Shown one piece after another: positions 1 to 12,725 of a stretch of DNA of 64,000 bases. A program made the translations under genes and the position numbers. Each line of letters starts with the position of its first letter. The first letter of the stretch is position 1. Origin of the DNA: Deroplatys truncata (Eukaryota > Arthropoda > Insecta > Mantodea > Mantidae). Location of the stretch: assembly GCA_030765065.1 (NCBI GenBank), contig CM060983.1, positions 230,659,528 to 230,723,527 of the forward strand. Direction: 5' to 3'. Under the pieces are notes generated by a model that saw only the letters and a list, made by a program, of their open reading frames with translations, ran no database searches and was not told the DNA's origin.

Positions 1-2268
1 GTTAACTCCTGTCCTATGTTAGCTGTAGTTGGAGAAGAAAACATACTCATACTCTCACTTGTGTGTTAACTCCTGTCCTATGTTAGCTGTAGTTGGAGAA
101 GAAAACATACTCATACTCTCACTTGTGTGTTAACTCCTGTCCTATGTTAGCCTTAGTTGGAGAAGAAAACATACTCATACTCTCACTTGTGTGTTAACTC
201 ATGTCCTATGTTAGCCTTAGTTGGAGAAGAAAACATACTCATACTCTCACTTGTGTGTTAACTCCTGTCCTATGTTAGCCTTAGTTGGAGAAGAAAACAT
301 ACTCATACTCTCACTTGTGTGTTAACTCCTGTCCTATGTTAGCCTTAGTTGGAGAAGAAAACATACTCATACTCTCACTTGTGTGTTAACTCATGTCCTA
401 TGTTAGCCTTAGTTGGAGAAGAAAACATACTCATACTCTCACTTGTGTGTTAACTCCTGTCCTATGTTAGCTGTAGTTGGAGAAGAAAACATACTCATAC
501 TCTCACTTGTGTGTTAACTCCTGTCCTATGTTAGCTGTAGTTGGAGAAGAAAACATACTCATACTCTAACTAGTGTGTTAACTCCTGTCCTATGTTAGCT
601 GTAGTTGGAGAAGAAAACATACTCATACTCTAACTAGTGTGTTAACTCCTGTCCTATGTTAGCTGTAGTTGGAGAAGAAAACATACTCATACTCTCACTT
701 GTGTGTTAACTCCTGTCCTATGTTAGCTGTAGTTGGAGAAGAAAACATACTCATACTCTAACTAGTGTGTTAACTCCTGTCCTATGTTAGCTGTAGTTGG
801 CGAAGAAAACATACTCATACTCTAACTAGTGTGTTAACTCCTGTCCTATGTTAGCTGTAGTTGGAGAAGAAAACATACTCATACTCTAACTAGTGTGTTA
901 ACTCCTGTCCTATGTTAGCTGTAGTTGGAGAAGAAAACATACTCATACTCTAACTAGTGTGTTAACTCCTGTCCTATGTTAGCCTTAGTTGGAGAAGAAA
1001 ACATACTCATACTCTAACTAGTGTGTTAACTCCTGTCCTATATTAGCCTTAGTTGGAGAAGAAAACATACTCATACTCTCACTTGTGTGTTAACTCCTGT
1101 CCTATGTTAGCTGTAGTTGGAGAAGAAAACATACTCATACTCTCACTTGTGTGTTAACTCCTGTCCTATGTTAGCCTTAGTTGGAGAAGAAAACATACTC
1201 ATACTCTAACTAGTGTGTTAACTCCTGTCCTATGTTAGCTGTAGTTGGAGAAGAAAACATACTCATACTCTCACTTGTGTGTTAACTCCTGTCCTATGTT
1301 AGCTGTAGTTGGAGAAGAAAACATACTCATACTCTCACTTGTGTGTTAACTCCTGTCCTATGTTAGCTGTAGTTGGAGAAGAAAACATACTCATACTCTC
1401 ACTTGTGTGTTAACTCCTGTCCTATGTTAGCTGTAGTTGGAGAAGAAAACATACTCATACTCTCACTTGTGTGTTAACTCCTGTCCTATGTTAGCCTTAG
1501 TTGGAGAAGAAAACATACTCATACTCTCACTTGTGTGTTAACTCCTGTCCTATGTTAGCCTTAGTTGGAGAAGAAAACATACTCATACTCTAACTAGTGT
1601 GTTAACTCCTGTGCTATGTTAGCTGTAGTTGGAGAAGAAAACATACTCATACTCTAACTAGTGTGTTAACTCCTGTCCTATGTTAGCTGTAGTTGGAGAA
1701 GAAAACATACTCATACTCTCACTTGTGTGTTAACTCCTGTCCTATGTTAGCTGTAGTTGGAGAAGAAAACATACTCATACTCTCACTTGTGTGTTAACTC
1801 CTGTCCTATGTTAGCTGTAGTTGGAGAAGAAAACATACTCATACTCTCACTTGTGTGTTAACTCCTGTCCTATGTTTGCTGTAGTTGGAGAAGAAAACAT
1901 ACTCATACTCTAACTAGTGTGTTAACTCCTGTCCTATGTTAGCTGTAGTTGGAGAAGAAAACATACTCATACTCTAACTAGTGTGTTAACTCCTTTCCTA
2001 TGTTAGCTGTAGTTGGAGAAGAAAACATACTCATACTCTCACTTGTGTGTTAACTCCTGTCCTATGTTAGCCTTAGTTGGAGAAGAAAACATACTCATAC
2101 TCTAACTAGTGTGTTAACTCCTGTCCTATGTTAGCTGTAGTTGGAGAAGAAAACATACTTATACTCTCACTTGTGTGTTAACTCCTGTCCTATGTTAGCT
2201 GTAGTTGGAGAAGAAAACATACTCATACTCTAACTAGTGTGTTAACTCCTGTCCTATGTTAGCTGTAG

Positions 2269-4690
2269 TTGGAGTAGAAAAAAGACTTATACTCTAACTA
2301 GTGTGTTAACTCCTGTCCTATGTTAGCTGTAGTTGGAGTAGAAAAAAGACTTATACTCTAACTAGTGTGTTAACTCCTGTCCTATGTTAGCTGTAGTTGG
2401 AGAAGAAAACATACTCATACTCTAACTAGTGTGTTAACTCCTGTCCTATGTTAGCCTTAGTTGGAGAAGAAAACATACTCATACTCTCACTTGTGTGTTA
2501 ACTCCTGTCCTATGTTAGCTGTAGTTGGAGAAGAAAAAAGACTTATACTCTAACTAGTGTGTTAACTCCTGTCCTATGTTAGCTGTAGTTGGAGTAGAAA
2601 AAACACTTATACTCTAACTAGTGTGTTAACTCCTGTCCTATGTTAGCTGTAGTTGGAGTAGAAAAAAGACTTATACTCTAACTAGTGTGTTAACTCCTGT
2701 CCTATGTTAGCTGTAGTTGGAGTAGAAAAAAGACTTATACTCTAACTAGTGTGTTAACTCCTGTCCTATGTTAGCTGTAGTTGGAGTAGAAAAAAGACTT
2801 ATACTCTAACTAGTGTGTTAACTCGTGTCCTATGTTAGCTGTAGTTGGAGTAGAAAAAAGACTTATACTCTCACTTGTGTGTTAACTCCTGTCCTATGTT
2901 AGCTGTAGTTGGAGTAGAAAAAAGACTTATACTCTCACTTGTGTGTTAACTCCTGTCCTATGTTAGCTGTAGTTGGAGTAGAAAAAAGACTTATACTCTC
3001 ACGTGTGTGTTAACTCCTGTCCTATTTTAGCTGTAGTTGGAGTAGAAAAAAGACTTATACTCTAACTAGTGTGTTAACTCCTGTCCTATGTTAGCTGTAG
3101 TTGGAGAAGAAAACATACTCATACTCTAACTAGTGTGTTAACTCCTGTCCTATGTTAGCTGTAGTTGGAGTAGAAAAAAGACTTATACTCTCACTTGTGT
3201 GTTAACTCCTGTCCTCTGTTAGCTGTAGTTGGAGTAGAAAAAAGACTTATACTCTAACTAGTGTGTTAACTCCTGTCCTATGTTAGCTGTAGTTGGAGAA
3301 GAAAACATACTCATACTCTAACTAGTGTGTTAACTCCTGTCCTATGTTAGCTGTAGTTGGAGAAGAAAACATACTCATACTCTAACTAGTGTGTTAACTC
3401 CTGTCCTATGTTAGCTGTAGTTGGAGAAGAAAACATACTCATACTCTCACTTGTGTGTTAACTCCTGTCCTATGTTAGCCTTAGTTGGAGAAGAAAACAT
3501 ACTCATACTCTAACTAGTGTGTTAACTCCTGTCCTATGTTAGCTGTAGTTGGAGTAGAAAAAAGACTTATACTCTAACTAGTGTGTTAACTCCTGTCCTA
3601 TGTTAGCCTTAGTTGGAGAAGAAAACATACTCATACTCTCACTTGTGTGTTAACTCCTGTCCCATGTTAGCTGTAGTTGGAGTAGAAAAAAGACTTATAC
3701 TCTAACTAGTGTGTTAACTCCTGTCCTTCGTTAGCTGTAGTTGGAGAAGAAAACATACTCATACTCTAACTAGTGTGTTAACTCCTGTCCTATGTTAGCC
3801 TTAGTTGGAGAAGAAAACATACTTATACTCTAACTAGTGTGTTAACTCCTGTCCTATGTTAGCCTTAGTTGGAGAAGAAAACATACTCATACTCTAACTA
3901 GTGTGTTAACTCCTGTCCTATGTTAGCTGTAGTTGGAGAAGAAATCATACTCATACTCTAACTAGTGTGTTAACTCCTGTCCTATGTTAGCTGTAGTTGG
4001 AGAAGAAAACATACTCATACTCTCACTTGTGTGTTAACTCCTGTCCTATGTTAGCTGTAGTTGGAGTAGAAAAGAGACTTATACTCTAACTAGTGTGTTA
4101 ACTCCTGTCCTATGTTAGCTGTAGTTGGAGTAGAAAAAAGACTTATACTCTAACTAGAATGTTAACTCCTGTCCTATGTTAGCCTTAGTTGGAGAAGAAA
4201 ACATACTCATACTCTAACTAGTGTGTTAACTCCTGTCCTATGTTAGCTGTAGTTGGAGAAGAAAACATACTCATACTCTAACTAGTGTGTTAACTCCTGT
4301 CCTATGTTAGCTGTAGTTGGAGAAGAAAACATACTCATACTCTAACTAGTGTGTTAACTCCTGTCCTATGTTAGCTGTAGTTGGAGAAGAAAACATACTC
4401 ATACTCTCACTTGTGTGTTAACTCCTGTCCTATGTTAGCCTTAGTTGGAGAAGAAAACATACTCATACTCTAACTAGTGTGTTAACTCCTGTCCTATGTT
4501 AGCTGTAGTTGGAGTAGAAAAAAGACTTATACTCTAACTAGTGTGTTAACTCCTGTCCTATGTTAGCCTTAGTTGGAGAAGAAAACATACTCATACTCTC
4601 ACTTGTGTGTTAACTCCTGTCCTATGTTAGCTGTAGTTGGAGTAGAAAAAAGACTTATACTCTAACTAGTGTGTTAACTCCTGTCCTATG
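2269..4690. repeat. Cluster of A2-subtype monomers, copy 1
   Basis: Here many monomers carry the GTAGAAAAAAGACTTAT half in place of GAAGAAAACATACTCAT, interspersed with ordinary class A monomers. Private mutations act as landmarks: ACTCGTGTCC at 2,821, CCTATTTTAG at 3,021, GTCCTCTGTT at 3,211, GTCCCATGTT at 3,659 and GAAATCATAC at 3,941. All recur in the same order 5,567 bp downstream, which is 87 monomers minus one base. This is direct evidence of a segmental duplication rather than independent mutation. Confidence 0.93.
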
Positions 4691-6309
4691 TTAGCCTTAG
4701 TTGGAGAAGAAAACATACTCATACTCTAACTTGTGTGTTAACTCCTGTCCTATGTTAGCTGTAGTTGGAGAAGAAAACATACTCATACTCTCACTTGTGT
4801 GTTAACTCCTGTCCTATGTTAGCTGTAGTTGGAGAAGAAAACATACTCATACTCTAACTAGTGTGTTAACTCCTGTCCTATGTTAGCTGTAGTTGGAGAA
4901 GAAAGCATACTCATACTCTAACTTGTGTGTTAACTCCTGTCCTATGTTAGCTGTAGTTGGAGAAGAAAACATACTCATACTCTAACTTGTGTGTTAACTC
5001 CTGTCCTATGTTAGCTGTAGTTGGAGAAGAAAACATACTCATACTCTAACTTGTGTGTTAACTCCTGTCCTATGTTAGCCTTAGTTGGAGAAGAAAACAT
5101 ACTCATACTCTAACTTGTGTGTTAACTCCTGTCCTATGTTAGCTGTAGTTGGAGAAGAAAACATACTCATACTCTCACTTGTGTGTTAACTCCTGTCCTA
5201 TGTTAGCTGTAGTTGGAGAAGAAAACATACTCATACTCTAACTAGTGTGTTAACTCCTGTCCTATGTTAGCTGTAGTTGGAGCAGAAAAAAGACTTATAC
5301 TCTAACTAGTGTGTTAACTCCTGTCCTATGTTAGCTGTAGTTGGAGTAGAAAAAAGACTTATACTCTAACTAGTGTGTTAACTCCTGTCCTATGTTAGCT
5401 GTAGTTGGAGAAGAAAACATACTCATACTCTAACTTGTGTGTTAACTCCTGTCCTATGTTAGCTGTAGTTGGAGAAGAAAACATACTCATACTCTAACTT
5501 GTGTGTTAACTCCTGTCCTATGTTAGCTGTAGTTGGAGAAGAAAACATACTCATACTCTAACTAGTGTGTTAACTCCTGTCCTATGTTAGCTGTAGTTGG
5601 AGAAGAAAACATACTCATACTCTAACTAGTGTGTTAACTCCTGTCCTATGTTAGCTGTAGTTGGAGAAGAAAACATACTCATACTCTCACTTGTGTGTTA
5701 ACTCCTGTCCTATGTTAGCTGTAGTTGGAGAAGAAAACATACTCATACTCTAACTAGTGTGTTAACTCCTGTCCTATGTTAGCCTTAGTTGGAGAAGAAA
5801 ACATATCATACTCTAACTAGTGTGTTAACTCCTGTCCTATGTTAGCCTTAGTTGGAGAAGAAAACATACTCATACTCTAACTAGTGTGTTAACTCCTGTC
5901 CTATGTTAGCTGTAGTTGGAGAAGAAAACATACTCATACTCTCACTTGTGTGTTAACTCCTGTCCTATGTTAGCCTTAGTTGGAGAAGAAAACATACATA
6001 TACTCTAACTAGTGTGTTAACTCCTGTCCTATGTTAGCTGTAGTTGGAGAAGAAAACATACTCATACTCTCACTTGTGTGTTAACTCCTGTCCTATGTTA
6101 GCTGTAGTTGGAGAAGAAAACATACTCATACTCTCACTTGTGTGTTAACTCCTGTCCTATGTTAGCTGTAGTTGGAGAAGAAAACATACTCATACTCTAA
6201 CTAGTGTGTTAACTCCTGTCCTATGTTAGCTGTAGTTGGAGAAGAAAACATACTCATACTCTAACTAGTGTGTTAACTCCTGTCCTATGTTAGCTGTAGT
6301 TGGAGAAGA

Positions 6310-7822
6310 AAACATACTCATACTCTAACTAGTGTGTTAACTCCTGTCCTATGTTAGCTGTAGTTGGAGAAGAAAACATACTCATACTCTCACTTGTGTG
6401 TTAACTCCTGTCCTATGTTAGCTGTAGTTGGAGAAGAAAACATACTCATACTCTCACTTGTGTGTTAACTCCTGTCCTATGTTAGCTGTAGTTGGAGAAG
6501 AAAACATACTCATACTCTCACTTGTGTGTTAACTCCTGTCCTATGTTAGCTGTAGTTGGAGAAGAAAACATACTCATACTCTAACTAGTGTGTTAACTCC
6601 TGTCCTATGTTAGCCTTAGTTGGAGAAGAAAACATACTCATACTCTAACTAGTGTGTTAACTCCTGTCCTATGTTAGCTGTAGTTGGAGAAGAAAACATA
6701 CTCATACTCTAACTAGTGTGTTAACTCCTGTCCTATGTTAGCTGTAGTTGGAGAAGAAAACATACTCATACTCTAACTAGTGTGTTAACTCCTGTCCTAT
6801 GTTAGCTGTAGTTGGAGAAGAAAACATACTCATACTCTAACTAGTGTGTTAACTCCTGTCCTATGTTAGCTGTAGTTGGAGAAGAAAACATACTCATACT
6901 CTAACTAGTGTGTTAACTCCTGTCCTATGTTAGCTGTAGTTGGAGAAGAAAACATACTCATACTCTCACTTGTGTGTTAACTCCTGTCCTATGTTAGCTG
7001 TAGTTGGAGAAGAAAACATACTCATACTCTCACTTGTGTGTTAACTCCTGTCCTATGTTAGCTGTAGTTGGAGAAGAAAACATACTCATACTCTCACTTG
7101 TGTGTTAACTCCTGTCCTATGTTAGCTGTAGTTGGAGAAGAAAACATACTCATACTCTCACTTGTGTGTTAACTCCTGTCCTATGTTAGCCTTAGTTGGA
7201 GAAGAAAACATACTCATACTCTCACTTGTGTGTTAACTCCTGTCCTATGTTAGCCTTAGTTGGAGAAGAAAACATACTCATACTCTAACTAGTGTGTTAA
7301 CTCCTGTGCTATGTTAGCTGTAGTTGGAGAAGAAAACATACTCATACTCTAACTAGTGTGTTAACTCCTGTCCTATGTTAGCTGTAGTTGGAGAAGAAAA
7401 CATACTCATACTCTCACTTGTGTGTTAACTCCTGTCCTATGTTAGCTGTAGTTGGAGAAGAAAACATACTCATACTCTCACTTGTGTGTTAACTCCTGTC
7501 CTATGTTAGCTGTAGTTGGAGAAGAAAACATACTCATACTCTCACTTGTGTGTTAACTCCTGTCCTATGTTAGCTGTAGTTGGAGAAGAAAACATACTCA
7601 TACTCTAACTAGTGTGTTAACTCCTGTCCTATGTTAGCTGTAGTTGGAGAAGAAAACATACTCATACTCTATCTAGTGTGTTAACTCCTTTCCTATGTTA
7701 GCTGTAGTTGGAGAAGAAAACATACTCATACTCTCACTTGTGTGTTAACTCCTGTCCTATGTTAGCCTTAGTTGGAGAAGAAAACATACTCATACTCTAA
7801 CTAGTGTGTTAACTCCTGTCCT
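6310..7822. repeat. Class A segment duplicated 3,840 bp (60 monomers) downstream
   Basis: The order of diagnostic variants and two private mutations (GTGCTATG at 7,306, TCCTTTCC at 7,686) is repeated at 11,146 and 11,526, an offset of exactly 60 x 64 bp. Agreement starts near 6,310/10,150 and fails just upstream, where the second copy carries A2 monomers. The same landmarks occur a third time at 1,611 and 1,991, so this segment is present three times within 11.7 kb. Confidence 0.88.
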
Positions 7823-7835
7823 ATGTTAGCTGTAG

Positions 7836-10150
7836 TTGGAGTAGAAAAAAGACTTATACTCTAACTAGTGTGTTAACTCCTGTCCTATGTTAGCTGTAGT
7901 TGGAGTAGAAAAAAGACTTATACTCTAACTAGTGTGTTAACTCCTGTCCTATGTTAGCTGTAGTTGGAGAAGAAAACATACTCATACTCTAACTAGTGTG
8001 TTAACTCCTGTCCTATGTTAGCCTTAGTTGGAGAAGAAAACATACTCATACTCTCACTTGTGTGTTAACTCCTGTCCTATGTTAGCTGTAGTTGGAGAAG
8101 AAAAAAGACTTATACTCTAACTAGTGTGTTAACTCCTGTCCTATGTTAGCTGTAGTTGGAGTAGAAAAAACACTTATACTCTAACTAGTGTGTTAACTCC
8201 TGTCCTATGTTAGCTGTAGTTGGAGTAGAAAAAAGACTTATACTCTAACTAGTGTGTTAACTCCTGTCCTATGTTAGCTGTAGTTGGAGTAGAAAAAAGA
8301 CTTATACTCTAACTAGTGTGTTAACTCCTGTCCTATGTTAGCTGTAGTTGGAGTAGAAAAAAGACTTATACTCTAACTAGTGTGTTAACTCGTGTCCTAT
8401 GTTAGCTGTAGTTGGAGTAGAAAAAAGACTTATACTCTCACTTGTGTGTTAACTCCTGTCCTATGTTAGCTGTAGTTGGAGTAGAAAAAAGACTTATACT
8501 CTCACTTGTGTGTTAACTCCTGTCCTATGTTAGCTGTAGTTGGAGTAGAAAAAAGACTTATACTCTCACGTGTGTGTTAACTCCTGTCCTATTTTAGCTG
8601 TAGTTGGAGTAGAAAAAAGACTTATACTCTAACTAGTGTGTTAACTCCTGTCCTATGTTAGCTGTAGTTGGAGAAGAAAACATACTCATACTCTAACTAG
8701 TGTGTTAACTCCTGTCCTATGTTAGCTGTAGTTGGAGTAGAAAAAAGACTTATACTCTCACTTGTGTGTTAACTCCTGTCCTCTGTTAGCTGTAGTTGGA
8801 GTAGAAAAAAGACTTATACTCTAACTAGTGTGTTAACTCCTGTCCTATGTTAGCTGTAGTTGGAGAAGAAAACATACTCATACTCTAACTAGTGTGTTAA
8901 CTCCTGTCCTATGTTAGCTGTAGTTGGAGAAGAAAACATACTCATACTCTAACTAGTGTGTTAACTCCTGTCCTATGTTAGCTGTAGTTGGAGAAGAAAA
9001 CATACTCATACTCTCACTTGTGTGTTAACTCCTGTCCTATGTTAGCCTTAGTTGGAGAAGAAAACATACTCATACTCTAACTAGTGTGTTAACTCCTGTC
9101 CTATGTTAGCTGTAGTTGGAGTAGAAAAAAGACTTATACTCTAACTAGTGTGTTAACTCCTGTCCTATGTTAGCCTTAGTTGGAGAAGAAAACATACTCA
9201 TACTCTCACTTGTGTGTTAACTCCTGTCCCATGTTAGCTGTAGTTGGAGTAGAAAAAAGACTTATACTCTAACTAGTGTGCTAACTCCTGTCCTATGTTA
9301 GCTGTAGTTGGAGAAGAAAACATACTCATACTCTAACTAGTGTGTTAACTCCTGTCCTATGTTAGCCTTAGTTGGAGAAGAAAACATACTTATACTCTAA
9401 CTAGTGTGTTAACTCCTGTCCTATGTTAGCCTTAGTTGGAGAAGAAAACATACTCATACTCTAACTAGTGTGTTAACTCCTGTCCTATGTTAGCTGTAGT
9501 TGGAGAAGAAATCATACTCATACTCTAACTAGTGTGTTAACTCCTGTCCTATGTTAGCTGTAGTTGGAGAAGAAAACATACTCATACTCTCACTTGTGTG
9601 TTAACTCCTGTCCTATGTTAGCTGTAGTTGGAGTAGAAAAAAGACTTATACTCTAACTAGTGTGTTAACTCCTGTCCTATGTTAGCTGTAGTTGGAGTAG
9701 AAAAAAGACTTATACTCTAACTAGTGTGTTAACTCCTGTCCTATGTTAGCCTTAGTTGGAGAAGAAAACATACTCATACTCTAACTAGTGTGTTAACTCC
9801 TGTCCTATGTTAGCTGTAGTTGGAGAAGAAAACATACTCATACTCTAACTAGTGTGTTAACTCCTGTCCTATGTTAGCTGTAGTTGGAGAAGAAAACATA
9901 CTCATACTCTAACTAGTGTGTTAACTCCTGTCCTATGTTAGCTGTAGTTGGAGAAGAAAACATACTCATACTCTCACTTGTGTGTTAACTCCTGTCCTAT
10001 GTTAGCCTTAGTTGGAGAAGAAAACATACTCATACTCTAACTAGTGTGTTAACTCCTGTCCTATGTTAGCTGTAGTTGGAGTAGAAAAAAGACTTATACT
10101 CTAACTAGTGTGTTAACTCCTGTCCTATGTTAGCCTTAGTTGGAGAAGAA
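7836..10150. repeat. Cluster of A2-subtype monomers, copy 2 (5,567-bp offset)
   Basis: Second copy of the A2 cluster, with landmarks at 8,388, 8,588, 8,778, 9,226 and 9,508, each exactly 5,567 bp from its partner. The missing base relative to 87 x 64 matches the 1-bp deletion near 5,805. Upstream of the cluster the offset becomes 5,695 (GTGCTATG at 1,611 and 7,306; TCCTTTCC at 1,991 and 7,686). The second copy therefore lost, or the first gained, exactly two monomers (128 bp) between ~2,050 and 2,270. Confidence 0.92.
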
Positions 10151-11725
10151 AACATACTCATACTCTAACTAGTGTGTTAACTCCTGTCCTATGTTAGCTG
10201 TAGTTGGAGAAGAAAACATACTCATACTCTCACTTGTGTGTTAACTCCTGTCCTATGTTAGCTGTAGTTGGAGAAGAAAACATACTCATACTCTCACTTG
10301 TGTGTTAACTCCTGTCCTATGTTAGCTGTAGTTGGAGAAGAAAACATACTCATACTCTCACTTGTGTGTTAACTCCTGTCCTATGTTAGCTGTAGTTGGA
10401 GAAGAAAACATACTCATACTCTAACTAGTGTGTTAACTCCTGTCCTATGTTAGCCTTAGTTGGAGAAGAAAACATACTCATACTCTAACTAGTGTGTTAA
10501 CTCCTGTCCTATGTTAGCTGTAGTTGGAGAAGAAAACATACTCATACTCTAACTAGTGTGTTAACTCCTGTCCTATGTTAGCTGTAGTTGGAGAAGAAAA
10601 CATACTCATACTCTAACTAGTGTGTTAACTCCTGTCCTATGTTAGCTGTAGTTGGAGAAGAAAACATACTCATACTCTAACTAGTGTGTTAACTCCTGTC
10701 CTATGTTAGCTGTAGTTGGAGAAGAAAACATACTCATACTCTAACTAGTGTGTTAACTCCTGTCCTATGTTAGCTGTAGTTGGAGAAGAAAACATACTCA
10801 TACTCTCACTTGTGTGTTAACTCCTGTCCTATGTTAGCTGTAGTTGGAGAAGAAAACATACTCATACTCTCACTTGTGTGTTAACTCCTGTCCTATGTTA
10901 GCTGTAGTTGGAGAAGAAAACATACTCATACTCTCACTTGTGTGTTAACTCCTGTCCTATGTTAGCTGTAGTTGGAGAAGAAAACATACTCATACTCTCA
11001 CTTGTGTGTTAACTCCTGTCCTATGTTAGCCTTAGTTGGAGAAGAAAACATACTCATACTCTCACTTGTGTGTTAACTCCTGTCCTATGTTAGCCTTAGT
11101 TGGAGAAGAAAACATACTCATACTCTAACTAGTGTGTTAACTCCTGTGCTATGTTAGCTGTAGTTGGAGAAGAAAACATACTCATACTCTAACTAGTGTG
11201 TTAACTCCTGTCCTATGTTAGCTGTAGTTGGAGAAGAAAACATACTCATACTCTCACTTGTGTGTTAACTCCTGTCCTATGTTAGCTGTAGTTGGAGAAG
11301 AAAACATACTCATACTCTCACTTGTGTGTTAACTCCTGTCCTATGTTAGCTGTAGTTGGAGAAGAAAACATACTCATACTCTCACTTGTGTGTTAACTCC
11401 TGTCCTATGTTAGCTGTAGTTGGAGAAGAAAACATACTCATACTCTAACTAGTGTGTTAACTCCTGTCCTATGTTAGCTGTAGTTGGAGAAGAAAACATA
11501 CTCATACTCTAACTAGTGTGTTAACTCCTTTCCTATGTTAGCTGTAGTTGGAGAAGAAAACATACTCATACTCTCACTTGTGTGTTAACTCCTGTCCTAT
11601 GTTAGCCTTAGTTGGAGAAGAAAACATACTCATACTCTAACTAGTGTGTTAACTCCTGTCCTATGTTAGCTGTAGTTGGAGAAGAAAACATACTTATACT
11701 CTCACTTGTGTGTTAACTCCTGTCC
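10150..11725. repeat. Third copy of the GTGCTATG/TCCTTTCC segment, cut by the assembly gap
   Basis: It matches 6,310-7,822 at +3,840 bp. Near its end it carries ACATACTTATACTCTCACTTG (read as ACATACTTAT then ACTCTCACTTG), which is seen in copy 1 at ~2,150 but not in copy 2. It is therefore closer to copy 1 there. In copy 1 the next monomers are A2 type; A2-like monomers are also the first ones after the gap (12,781 and 12,845), consistent with the duplication continuing through the missing sequence. Confidence 0.82.
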
Positions 11726-12725
11726 NNNNNNNNNNNNNNNNNNNNNNNNNNNNNNNNNNNNNNNNNNNNNNNNNNNNNNNNNNNNNNNNNNNNNNNNNNN
11801 NNNNNNNNNNNNNNNNNNNNNNNNNNNNNNNNNNNNNNNNNNNNNNNNNNNNNNNNNNNNNNNNNNNNNNNNNNNNNNNNNNNNNNNNNNNNNNNNNNNN
11901 NNNNNNNNNNNNNNNNNNNNNNNNNNNNNNNNNNNNNNNNNNNNNNNNNNNNNNNNNNNNNNNNNNNNNNNNNNNNNNNNNNNNNNNNNNNNNNNNNNNN
12001 NNNNNNNNNNNNNNNNNNNNNNNNNNNNNNNNNNNNNNNNNNNNNNNNNNNNNNNNNNNNNNNNNNNNNNNNNNNNNNNNNNNNNNNNNNNNNNNNNNNN
12101 NNNNNNNNNNNNNNNNNNNNNNNNNNNNNNNNNNNNNNNNNNNNNNNNNNNNNNNNNNNNNNNNNNNNNNNNNNNNNNNNNNNNNNNNNNNNNNNNNNNN
12201 NNNNNNNNNNNNNNNNNNNNNNNNNNNNNNNNNNNNNNNNNNNNNNNNNNNNNNNNNNNNNNNNNNNNNNNNNNNNNNNNNNNNNNNNNNNNNNNNNNNN
12301 NNNNNNNNNNNNNNNNNNNNNNNNNNNNNNNNNNNNNNNNNNNNNNNNNNNNNNNNNNNNNNNNNNNNNNNNNNNNNNNNNNNNNNNNNNNNNNNNNNNN
12401 NNNNNNNNNNNNNNNNNNNNNNNNNNNNNNNNNNNNNNNNNNNNNNNNNNNNNNNNNNNNNNNNNNNNNNNNNNNNNNNNNNNNNNNNNNNNNNNNNNNN
12501 NNNNNNNNNNNNNNNNNNNNNNNNNNNNNNNNNNNNNNNNNNNNNNNNNNNNNNNNNNNNNNNNNNNNNNNNNNNNNNNNNNNNNNNNNNNNNNNNNNNN
12601 NNNNNNNNNNNNNNNNNNNNNNNNNNNNNNNNNNNNNNNNNNNNNNNNNNNNNNNNNNNNNNNNNNNNNNNNNNNNNNNNNNNNNNNNNNNNNNNNNNNN
12701 NNNNNNNNNNNNNNNNNNNNNNNNN
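11726..12725. other. Assembly gap of exactly 1,000 N
   Basis: One thousand undetermined bases inside class A satellite. The last anchor GTTAAC before the gap is at 11,712 and the first after it at 12,748. That is 1,036 bp apart, 12 bp out of phase with the 64-bp period. As the array is almost indel-free, the gap length is probably a placeholder, and the real missing amount is unknown. Apparent long ORFs across the N run are artefacts. Confidence 0.99.

Larger units (their letters stand above)
1..11725. repeat. Class A satellite array, 64-bp monomer, left arm
   Basis: Head-to-tail monomers of 64 bp, anchored by GTTAACTCCTGTCCTATG at positions 1, 65, 129 and so on. By phase there are ~182 monomers up to 11,648 with a net change of only one base, a 1-bp deletion near 5,805. 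Variation is confined to a few diagnostic sites: TTAGCTGTAG versus TTAGCCTTAG; GAAGAAAACATACTCAT versus GTAGAAAAAAGACTTAT; and CTCACTTGTG, CTAACTAGTG or CTAACTTGTG. The consensus is ~39% GC and lacks CpG. All + frames hit stops (TAA in GTTAAC, TAG in GTTAG), so it is not protein coding. It is a satellite by definition; a centromeric or heterochromatic location is inference. Confidence 0.98.
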
